A stretch of 5,253 bases of DNA, taken from Pseudomonadota bacterium (lineage in GTDB: Bacteria > SAR324 > NAC60-12). Made by a program: the position numbers and the translations under genes. Positions 1 through 5,253 of this stretch are shown piece by piece. Numbering within the stretch: the first letter of the stretch is position 1; each line of letters begins with the position of its first letter. Where the stretch lies: contig JACNKY010000349.1 of assembly GCA_014381795.1 (NCBI GenBank), positions 1-5,253 on the forward strand. Reading direction: 5' to 3'. The notes beneath the pieces are model-generated. The model saw only the letters and a program-made list of their open reading frames with translations, ran no database searches and was not told where the DNA came from.

Positions 1-299
1 TGAAGAAATTATTATTGTTGACGTTGCTTATGTCAGCGAGTTTCCCTCTGTATGCTGCAGAAATGGGAGAAATGGCTACATTCGGAATTGCTCTGGGTGC
101 TGGTTTGGCAATTGGAATTGCTGCACTTGGCGGAGGTATTGGCCAAGGTTTGGCGATGCGCGGAGCTTTGGAAGGTATTGCTCGTAACCCAAATGCTACA
201 GACAAAATTTTCACACCGATGATTATCGGACTGGCGATGATTGAGTCGCTGGTAATTTACGCACTCGTGATTGCGTTTATGTTGCAGGGTAAAATCTAA
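1..299 (+). CDS. atpE: F0F1 ATP synthase subunit c (5' edge one base short)
   Basis: Encodes the small two-helix membrane protein that forms the rotating c-ring of F-type ATP synthase and carries the coupling ion. The window begins with 'tg' followed by an in-frame AAG AAA, so the real start is probably an ATG whose A lies just outside; this gives 99 residues. Residues 1-20 (basic MKK, a Leu-rich core, then LYAA) look like a cleavable signal or leader, an extension I recall from deltaproteobacterial c subunits. Helix 1 contains a glycine-rich GGGIGQG stretch (44-50), the polar loop has R62-N63-P64, and helix 2 carries the ion-binding carboxylate E82 followed by S83 and Y87. Q49 lies 33 residues before E82, the same spacing as in sodium-binding c subunits. 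The gene is followed by a hairpin and a convergent gene, not by atpF, so it appears to end its operon. The family call is secure; the coupling ion is open. Confidence 0.96.
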   Translation, partial: KKLLLLTLLMSASFPLYAAEMGEMATFGIALGAGLAIGIAALGGGIGQGLAMRGALEGIARNPNATDKIFTPMIIGLAMIESLVIYALVIAFMLQGKI

Positions 300-312
300 A
301 ACTCGCGTTTTA

Positions 313-336
313 TGCGGCTCACTTTTTTGAGCCGCA
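313..336. terminator. Hairpin in the convergent intergenic gap, likely terminator
   Basis: A perfect 9-bp inverted repeat (arms 313-321 and 328-336, TGCGGCTCA / TGAGCCGCA) encloses a 6-nt loop, CTTTTT. It starts 13 nt after the atpE stop and sits between two converging genes, where a terminator is expected. The plus-strand tail is pyrimidine-rich (ACCTCCTTCC then TCTTTTCTC) but is not a clean T run, and the minus-strand tail (ATAAAACG) has no T run. It is therefore at best a non-canonical intrinsic terminator, more convincing for atpE than for the minus-strand genes. It could instead stabilise the 3' end of the mRNA. Confidence 0.6.
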
Positions 337-365
337 ACCTCCTTCCGTCTTTTCTCATCACATTT

Positions 366-779
366 TCAGTTTTCCAATATCAGCACACCGTCCGCTTTCA
401 GAAATTCAGTTCCTGAAGTATTGTCTGCATTTCTCAAGAGCAGTTGAAAATCCGTAGCTCCTGAATCATTCGGTGCGTGCAGAGTTATCAGCAAATCGCT
501 TCCGGATGTTTTAATATTTCCTGACCAGTTTTTAAAACCTTCTGCAAATACACTACTTTCAAGCACAGGCGGATTTTCCTGCAATTGGTTTGGAGTAAAC
601 TTCTGTAAATAATTCTGCACCTGAACAACAACGCCATTCAGTTCCTGAAAAATAATCTGTGATTCCAGAAAAGCCTGGCTTTGAAAACGCTGTTGGATAC
701 TTTGCTGAAAAAAACTCAAGATAACACCTCCTATCAGTAGAGTCAGCACCAGCACTGTAATCAGTAAAAATCCTCGCAT
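366..779 (-). CDS. PilX-like minor pilin / single-pass membrane protein
   Basis: A 137-residue protein with a very short basic N-terminus (MRG), a hydrophobic helix at residues 4-24, and an amphipathic Gln-rich helix (about 25-60). The rest (about 61-137) is polar and probably beta-rich, and there are no cysteines. G3-F4 fits a prepilin peptidase site, and the pattern QQRF..QAFLESQIIFQE after the helix resembles PilX-type minor pilins (rG-x-L-hydrophobic, then E/QRM...D.Q.AFQ.AE). Position 5 of the mature protein is Thr (T8), not the usual Glu; loss of that Glu is known in minor pilins of the GspK/PilX kind. Such proteins sit at pilus or pseudopilus tips, or prime their assembly. The ATG follows the upstream gene's stop by 26 nt with no clear Shine-Dalgarno, so co-transcription and perhaps translational coupling are likely. 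No other pilus gene is visible, so it could also be an unrelated membrane-anchored protein. Confidence 0.55.
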   Translation of the reverse strand: MRGFLLITVLVLTLLIGGVILSFFQQSIQQRFQSQAFLESQIIFQELNGVVVQVQNYLQKFTPNQLQENPPVLESSVFAEGFKNWSGNIKTSGSDLLITLHAPNDSGATDFQLLLRNADNTSGTEFLKADGVLILEN

Positions 780-805
780 GGTAATTCGAATGATAATTTG
801 TAAAA

Positions 806-2365
806 TCAGGGGTCGGCACAGACCCTGAAACCAGCGGTTGCGGAATGGGTCGTTTGAGGGCTTGAATGTCTAAACGCTGATCGAATGTCAGTTTTTTTGC
901 TTCCGTAATATCCTCCACGTTGACTATGTCTTGTTCCGCTGCTGGGCGCTGCGGGGCCTTGCGGATTTACCACACCATCCGGAACTTCACTGTAATAAAC
1001 ATCACTGTAATTATCTGAAACCCACTCCCTGACATTTCCATGCATGTCATACAAGCCCCATTGATTAGCGCTTTTTGTCCGAACTTCCTGCGGCTCACCG
1101 GTATTATCGTACCAGGCTATACTTGTTGTACAAGTATCATTTCCACATGACCATTTGCTTGTTGTTCCGGCACGTACAGCATATTCCCATTCTGCTTCTG
1201 TACAAAGCCGATAAGTTCCGGAGAGTGTACCCGTCAGCCAATCTGCATATTCAATAGCTTCAATCAAGTTAACATAGTTCATCGGATAGTTTTCCTTTCC
1301 GGAAACTGCGTATGTTTTTTTTGCATTGCTCGTGCTGTAAGTGTAATTACAGCTTCCGGAATCTACACATGCTTTGAATTCACTTGAGCTAACTTCATGA
1401 TCAGAGATATAAAACGGCCCTGTTAGTTTTACGGTGTGAGTTGGAGTTTCATCAGACTCATTATCTCCATCCGCAATTGATTGATTATCTGCACCCATCT
1501 GAAACCTGCCTCCGCTGAGAAAAACCATCCCGTTGCTGTCAGCTGAAGTAATCACCACACCACCCAAAGTTTCAAAGCCTGTTGTGCTTGCCGAAGAAAG
1601 CGCATTTCCGGCAGTGTCCTGAATTCCGCTTGTCAAAGAAACGTGGTAATCCCGAAAATGCGATAGATTATCAGTGGGTGTGAAAGTGACCGTTGAACCA
1701 TTTAAACTGAAACTGCCACTAATAGAATTACTCGTGTTATCCAATAATTTAAAAGTGCTTGAACTTAAAGTTTCCGCAGAAACTTCTTCACTAAAAACAA
1801 CGATGATTGTAGTGTTTACGGAAATACTGCTGGAATTGTCTACCGGAGTAATTGAAATAATACTTGGCTTGGTGGTGTCTGACGCAGATTCATTGTCAGA
1901 ACTGGTTGAGTTGTCAGATAAATCTCCGCTTGTAGAGGAAACTGTGGTGAACTTCCAACTGCTGTCCTGACCCAGACTGTTTCCGGAAGTGTCCTCGACT
2001 TCACTCCAAACTGCTGCAGTGTAAATAGTTCCTTCACTTAAAGAAAACGACGGAAGCAATACAACTATATTTTTCGAGAGAGAGACTGTTACAGAAACAG
2101 CACTTCCATTTGTGCTGAGGGAAAAATTCTTTTCATTCACACCACCTGTCTTAATTTCCCTGTTGAAATAAATCACGAACGAGGTATTCACTGAGACTTT
2201 GGTAGAGTTTTCTTCAGGTATAGTAGAAATTACCGTAAAATCATCGGCAGGTGCAACCGTGCTCACACCTCCGGCATATTCTTCAGACGAGTCCTTGCTG
2301 CAAGACCCTGAACTCAGGACGATGAGCAATAATACTGTCAACAATTTCCACGGCCATTTCGACAT
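806..2365 (-). CDS. Exported Big_5 + FGE-sulfatase (C-lectin fold) protein, probable lipoprotein
   Basis: A 519-residue surface or periplasmic protein. Residues 1-21 form a signal peptide (MSKWPWK, then a Leu/Val core) ending in LSSGSC; C22 would be lipidated, though Ser at -3 departs from the lipobox consensus. Two Big_5 Ig-like domains follow (about 44-141 and 167-266), each with the 'P..N...VSVNT...V.F...' pattern and a 'DTxGN.L' turn, joined by a Ser/Thr/Asp-rich linker. The C-terminal FGE-sulfatase domain (about 279-517) shows ETPTHTVKL, YRLCTEAEWEYAVRAG, GLYDMHGNVREWV, QRGGYYGS, RSAFRH and GFRV. The catalytic cysteines of true formylglycine-generating enzymes are absent: Lys and Ser stand where the human C336 and C341 pair would align. 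It is thus probably a binding or adhesion module, not an oxidase. Cys pairs 333/339 and 407/412 may form disulfides. The ATG is the first in-frame start after a stop at 2411-2413, with AGGG 9 nt upstream. Its ligand is unknown. Confidence 0.9.
   Translation of the reverse strand: MSKWPWKLLTVLLLIVLSSGSCSKDSSEEYAGGVSTVAPADDFTVISTIPEENSTKVSVNTSFVIYFNREIKTGGVNEKNFSLSTNGSAVSVTVSLSKNIVVLLPSFSLSEGTIYTAAVWSEVEDTSGNSLGQDSSWKFTTVSSTSGDLSDNSTSSDNESASDTTKPSIISITPVDNSSSISVNTTIIVVFSEEVSAETLSSSTFKLLDNTSNSISGSFSLNGSTVTFTPTDNLSHFRDYHVSLTSGIQDTAGNALSSASTTGFETLGGVVITSADSNGMVFLSGGRFQMGADNQSIADGDNESDETPTHTVKLTGPFYISDHEVSSSEFKACVDSGSCNYTYSTSNAKKTYAVSGKENYPMNYVNLIEAIEYADWLTGTLSGTYRLCTEAEWEYAVRAGTTSKWSCGNDTCTTSIAWYDNTGEPQEVRTKSANQWGLYDMHGNVREWVSDNYSDVYYSEVPDGVVNPQGPAAPSSGTRHSQRGGYYGSKKTDIRSAFRHSSPQTTHSATAGFRVCADP
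821..919 (-). other. C-terminal CLec-fold segment at the DGR variable-region position
   Basis: Codons 483-515 of the Big_5/FGE protein encode RGG, then a Tyr/Ser/Lys/Thr/His-rich stretch, RSAFRH, and finally GFRV. In diversity-generating retroelement target proteins such as TvpA, the variable region occupies this same C-terminal part of the FGE/C-lectin fold, between an RGG(S/W) strand and GFR(V/L). Only the fold and the position match. No template repeat or reverse transcriptase occurs in the window, and third codon positions (TCA, CAA, ACG) are not uniformly what AAY-derived variation would leave. The domain mapping is good; any diversification role is conjecture. Confidence 0.3.
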
Positions 2366-2374
2366 AGCTACATG

Positions 2375-2406
2375 CCCTGCGTTAGCAAATTTTGCGTAGC
2401 CTCCTT
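2375..2406 (-). promoter_or_regulatory. Two candidate ribosome-binding sites before the Big_5/FGE gene
   Basis: Reading leftward, a strong AAGGAGG (2406-2400) lies 34 nt before the ATG at 2365, too far to serve it directly. A weaker AGGG (2378-2375) lies 9 nt before that ATG and is the better match for the annotated start. No ATG, GTG or TTG occurs in the gene's frame between the stop at 2413-2411 and the ATG, so the start cannot be moved upstream. Confidence 0.45.
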
Positions 2407-2475
2407 CAAGTCAAAAGCTCGCATAAACAATAACAATATGCAAGGTGTAATAATTCATTATCTAAGACAACGCTG

Positions 2476-2503
2476 TTGAAGTGCATTTTTTTAAGGACAT
2501 AAT
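2476..2503 (+). promoter_or_regulatory. Candidate sigma70-type promoter for acs
   Basis: TTGAAG (2476-2481, 4 of 6 to the -35 consensus) and CATAAT (2498-2503, 5 of 6 to the -10 consensus) are separated by 16 nt, with an AT-rich stretch containing T7 between them. Transcription would begin near 2510 and leave a leader of about 60 nt before acs. The region is AT-rich, so chance matches are likely. No equally good promoter was found on the opposite strand for the divergent gene; GATAAT at 2462-2457 lacks a good -35 box. Confidence 0.35.
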
Positions 2504-2518
2504 AATAAAATCTTGCTA

Positions 2519-2532
2519 AGGTGGGATTTCAA
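2519..2532 (+). repeat. Leader motif copy 1 (upstream of acs)
   Basis: AGGTGGGATTTCAA ends 39 nt before the acs ATG. A similar 14-mer (11 of 14 identical) ends 26 nt before the second synthetase gene's ATG, at 4530-4543. It could be a shared operator or RNA element, a relic of tandem duplication, or chance in AT-rich leaders. Confidence 0.25.
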
Positions 2533-2571
2533 GGCACATGCAATATTAAATTCCAATTTTGAGAGAGAAAA

Positions 2572-4503
2572 ATGAGTGAGCAGAAGATTTTTGAAGTTCC
2601 TGTAGCAGCCAAAGCAAAAACGTGGATTGATAACGAGACGTATTTAAAAATGTACGATGAGTCTGTGAATGACCCAAAAGTTTTTTGGGACAAACAGGCA
2701 GAGCGGCTAGATTGGTTCAAGAAGTGGGACAACACACTTGACTGGGACTACAACAAGGGTCATATCCGTTGGTACGAAGGAGGGAAACTCAATGTTTCTT
2801 ATAATTGTATCGATCGTCATTTAGAAAAAAGAGGTAATCAAAAGGCGTTGATTTGGGAGTCGGATGATCCAAACGTTGACCGAAGCTACACTTACAAAGA
2901 ACTTCACACCGAGGTGTGCAAATTTGCCAATGTAATGAAGAACCGCGGGATCGTAAAAGGTGACCGTGTGATGATTTACATGCCGATGATTCCGGAACTG
3001 GCAATAGCCTGTCTTGCCTGCACCAGAATTGGTGCGGTACATTCTGTTGTGTTTGGCGGATTCAGTGCTGAAGCTCTTAAAAACCGGATTATTGATTGCG
3101 GCGGTAAAATGCTGATTACTGCAAATGCCGGCGTACGTGGAGGAAAGAGTATTCCACTCAAGAAAAATGCTGATCAGGCCATGCAGGGTACTGACACCGA
3201 GAGCTGTATCGTGGTAAAACACACGGCTGATGACTGTAACATGCAGTCAGGACGTGACTATTTCTATCATGAAGATATGGCAAACGCCTCTGCGGATTGT
3301 CCTCCTGAAGAAATGGATGCGGAAGACCCGCTTTTCATTCTTTACACTTCAGGTTCCACAGGCAAACCAAAAGGGGTTTTACACACCACCGCAGGCTATC
3401 TGGTTTACACTTCAATCACTCATCAATACGTATTTGATTATCATGACGGCGATATTTACTGGTGTACCGCAGACATCGGTTGGGTTACCGGACACAGCTA
3501 TATTCTGTACGGACCACTGGCAAATGGCGCGACGACCCTGATGTTTGAAGGTGTTCCAAATTATCCGGATTTCGGCCGCTTTTGGGACATTTGCGACAAA
3601 CACAAAGTCAACATTTTCTATACTGCTCCAACCGCAATTCGTGCAATTGCCAAAGAAGGCGATGCGTTAGTCAACAAACGTGATTTAAGTTCACTGCGTT
3701 TGCTCGGTACTGTTGGGGAACCGATAAATCCGGAAGCCTGGCTCTGGTATCACCGTGTTGTTGGACACGAGAATTGTCCGATAGTAGATACCTGGTGGCA
3801 GACAGAAACCGGCGGAATTATGATAACTCCACTCCCGGGAGCAACACGCACCAAACCCGGATCCGCAACCCGTCCGTTTTTTGGCGTTCAACCGCTCCTT
3901 GTGGATGCAGACGGCAATGAACTGGAAGGTGCAACTGAAGGAAATTTGTGTATTAAACATCCATGGCCCGGACAAATGCGTTCCGTTTATGGTGATCATG
4001 AACGTTTCATTCAAACTTATTTCAGTACCTACAAAGGGCTTTATTTTACCGGAGACGGCTGCCGACGCGACGAAGACGGTTATTACTGGATTACCGGTCG
4101 GGTTGATGATGTGCTGAATGTTTCCGGACACCGGATGGGAACCGCAGAGCTTGAATCTGCAGTAGTTCTCCATGAAAATGTTGCAGAGGCGGCAATTGTT
4201 GGATTTCCGCATGAAATAAAAGGCCAGGGAATTTACGCTTATGTAACTTTAAACTCCGGAGTTGAACCAACTGATGATTTGAAAAAAGAATTGGTGCAGC
4301 TGGTACGAAAAGAAATAGGCCCGATTGCTACTTTTGACGTAATCCAATGGGCACCCGGGTTGCCGAAAACACGCTCTGGGAAAATCATGCGCCGTATTTT
4401 ACGGAAAATTGCGGAAAATGAAATCGACAGTATCGGCGATACTTCTACACTCGCTGATCCTTCTGTTGTTGAAGATTTGATTGCCAATTGTCCTGTTACT
4501 TAA
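2572..4503 (+). CDS. acs: Acetyl-CoA synthetase (AMP-forming)
   Basis: A cytoplasmic enzyme converting acetate, ATP and CoA to acetyl-CoA, AMP and pyrophosphate through acetyl-AMP. It is complete at 643 residues (E. coli Acs is 652). In order: the Acs N-terminal domain (about 25-85); FGGFSAEAL (161-169); the ATP loop [11 protein letters not shown] (258-268); GEPINPEAW (382-390); [10 protein letters not shown] (406-415); TGDG..RDEDGYY (493-505); the hinge and C-domain [13 protein letters not shown] (509-521); and PKTRSGK with catalytic Lys604. That lysine corresponds to Salmonella K609, the site silenced by Pat acetylation and restored by CobB. Acetate-pocket residues are conserved (V305, T306, V381, W409, by an offset of 5 from Salmonella), and the pocket-closing Trp favours acetate over larger acids. 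GAGAGAG at 2561-2567 gives a plausible ribosome-binding site. A second acyl-CoA synthetase follows 66 nt downstream in the same direction, probably co-transcribed. No pat, cobB or actP gene is visible. Confidence 0.98.
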   Translation: MSEQKIFEVPVAAKAKTWIDNETYLKMYDESVNDPKVFWDKQAERLDWFKKWDNTLDWDYNKGHIRWYEGGKLNVSYNCIDRHLEKRGNQKALIWESDDPNVDRSYTYKELHTEVCKFANVMKNRGIVKGDRVMIYMPMIPELAIACLACTRIGAVHSVVFGGFSAEALKNRIIDCGGKMLITANAGVRGGKSIPLKKNADQAMQGTDTESCIVVKHTADDCNMQSGRDYFYHEDMANASADCPPEEMDAEDPLFILYTSGSTGKPKGVLHTTAGYLVYTSITHQYVFDYHDGDIYWCTADIGWVTGHSYILYGPLANGATTLMFEGVPNYPDFGRFWDICDKHKVNIFYTAPTAIRAIAKEGDALVNKRDLSSLRLLGTVGEPINPEAWLWYHRVVGHENCPIVDTWWQTETGGIMITPLPGATRTKPGSATRPFFGVQPLLVDADGNELEGATEGNLCIKHPWPGQMRSVYGDHERFIQTYFSTYKGLYFTGDGCRRDEDGYYWITGRVDDVLNVSGHRMGTAELESAVVLHENVAEAAIVGFPHEIKGQGIYAYVTLNSGVEPTDDLKKELVQLVRKEIGPIATFDVIQWAPGLPKTRSGKIMRRILRKIAENEIDSIGDTSTLADPSVVEDLIANCPVT

Positions 4504-4529
4504 ATTTCGAGAACAGTTAATTATCCTTT

Positions 4530-4543
4530 AGCAGGAATTTCAA
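4530..4543 (+). repeat. Leader motif copy 2 (upstream of the second synthetase)
   Basis: AGCAGGAATTTCAA in the 66-nt gap after acs is the partner of the element at 2519-2532. Shared positions are AG..GG.ATTTCAA. No terminator hairpin is apparent in this gap, which agrees with read-through from acs. Confidence 0.25.
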
Positions 4544-4569
4544 AACGTGTATTCTGAAACGAGAAAAAA

Positions 4570-5253
4570 ATGAGTTATCTTGATATATATCAGCAATCTA
4601 TAGAACAGCCGGAGCTTTTCTGGAGAGAACAGGCTGAGCAGATCAAGTGGTATGAATTTCCTGAAACAATTCTTTCTCAGGACGAGCATGGGTTTTACCG
4701 CTGGTTTTCCGGTGGAAAACTAAACACGTCATATCTCGCACTGGATGTACACATCGAAGAAGGACGAGGTGCTCAGCTCGCAATGATTTATGATTCTCCA
4801 GCAACAGACTCTCAGCAGAAATTCAGCTTTCTGGAGTTACGTGACCAAGTAGCAAAGTTCGCAGGCGGACTCAAAAATTTAGGTGTGGAAAAAGGTGACC
4901 GTGTCATCATTTACATGCCGATGGTTCCGGAAGCAGCGATTGCGATGCTCGCTTGTGCCAGATTAGGCGCTATTCATTCAGTTGTTTTTGGCGGTTTTGC
5001 ACCAAATGAACTAGCGGTGCGGATTGATGACGCTAAGCCAAAAGTGCTCGTAACCGCAAGTTGTGGAATTGAATTTACCAGAGTAATTGAATACAAACCA
5101 CTGGTAGATCAAGCTCTTAAAATTGCAGAATTCCCACCGGAAAATACTGTCGTTTTACAGCGTCCGCAAGCTCAAGCAAAAATGAAATCCGGACAGGATC
5201 ATGACTGGAATGAGCTGCTGAAAAACGCTGAACCGGCTGAACCGGTTGCTCTG
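4570..5253 (+). CDS. prpE: Propionyl-CoA synthetase-like acyl-CoA synthetase (3' truncated)
   Basis: The frame is open from ATG 4570 to the window end, giving 228 residues of an enzyme that should be about 630 long. The start (SYLDIYQQSIEQPELFW) and the lack of the longer Acs N-terminus resemble PrpE (E. coli: FYQRSINEPEKFW). YMPMVPE (118-124), [17 protein letters not shown] (133-149), RIDDAKPKVLV (152-162), SCGIE (165-169) and VVLQRP (197-202) match the PrpE/ACSS3 branch of AMP-forming short-chain acyl-CoA synthetases. It would make propionyl-CoA from propionate, ATP and CoA in the cytoplasm. The ATP loop, the acid-pocket residues and the catalytic lysine lie beyond the edge, so substrate and integrity cannot be judged here. 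It lies 66 nt after acs, in the same direction, with only a weak GAGA ribosome-binding site. A second acetyl- or broad short-chain synthetase is the main alternative. Confidence 0.85.
   Translation, partial: MSYLDIYQQSIEQPELFWREQAEQIKWYEFPETILSQDEHGFYRWFSGGKLNTSYLALDVHIEEGRGAQLAMIYDSPATDSQQKFSFLELRDQVAKFAGGLKNLGVEKGDRVIIYMPMVPEAAIAMLACARLGAIHSVVFGGFAPNELAVRIDDAKPKVLVTASCGIEFTRVIEYKPLVDQALKIAEFPPENTVVLQRPQAQAKMKSGQDHDWNELLKNAEPAEPVAL

Noticed and set aside
559..918. A 119-codon open frame on the minus strand spanning the junction of the two minus-strand genes
   Set aside because: It overlaps the well-supported C-terminus of the FGE domain (GFRV end) and most of the pilin-like gene in another frame, has no recognisable domain, and its composition looks like an out-of-frame shadow.
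1674..1970. A 98-codon plus-strand frame rich in Leu, Val and Glu
   Set aside because: It is antisense to the Ser/Thr-rich Big_5 region, whose codons read backwards give hydrophobic and acidic residues; there is no ribosome-binding site or known fold.
1568..2236. Protein-level repeat in the lipoprotein (STKVSVNTSFVIYF versus SSSISVNTTIIVVF)
   Set aside because: It is explained by two tandem Big_5 domains, which is ordinary for exported proteins; there is no nucleotide-level repeat suggesting recent duplication or phase variation.
2450..2461. ATAATTCATTAT, a 12-bp imperfect-centre palindrome in the divergent intergenic region
   Set aside because: The arms are only 5 bp and purely A/T in an AT-rich region, so it is expected by chance; a regulator site cannot be argued from this alone.
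3691..4212. A 173-codon open frame antisense to acs
   Set aside because: It lies entirely opposite the highly conserved Acs core, where codon constraint often leaves long antisense frames; the protein shows no coherent family motif.

Overview
The window is 5.25 kb of bacterial DNA with moderately low GC (a little over 40% by eye). It has two plus-strand blocks flanking one minus-strand block. The gene types suggest a Gram-negative bacterium of the broad deltaproteobacterial / SAR324-like kind. The clues are an ATP synthase subunit c with an N-terminal signal-like extension that ends its transcript instead of running on into atpF, a lipoprotein-like Big_5/FGE-sulfatase protein, and a PilX-like minor pilin. 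This placement is an inference from family resemblance and was not tested by any search.

Region 1 (1-360): the nearly complete gene for the F0 ATP synthase c subunit (atpE), lacking only the first base of its likely ATG. A 9-bp hairpin follows in a short convergent intergenic gap. Region 2 (366-2365, minus strand): a probable two-gene transcript. The upstream gene encodes a 519-residue exported, probably lipid-anchored protein with two Big_5 Ig-like domains and a C-terminal FGE-sulfatase (C-type-lectin-fold) domain lacking the FGE catalytic cysteines. It is followed 26 nt later by a 137-residue protein with a prepilin-like N-terminus. Region 3 (2366-2571): a 206-bp divergent intergenic region with a plausible promoter for the rightward genes. 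Region 4 (2572-5253): a complete acetyl-CoA synthetase gene (acs), then a second acyl-CoA synthetase of the propionyl-CoA synthetase (PrpE/ACSS3) type, cut off by the window end.

Functionally, the right-hand pair activates short-chain fatty acids (acetate, probably propionate) with ATP and CoA. The atpE product belongs to the membrane rotor of ATP synthase, and the minus-strand pair looks like cell-surface biology. No RNA genes, IS elements, CRISPR arrays or integration sites were seen. No clearly new system is visible. The most interesting lead is the FGE/C-lectin lipoprotein, whose C-terminal layout resembles the variable proteins of diversity-generating retroelements, but neither a reverse transcriptase nor a template repeat is in this window.
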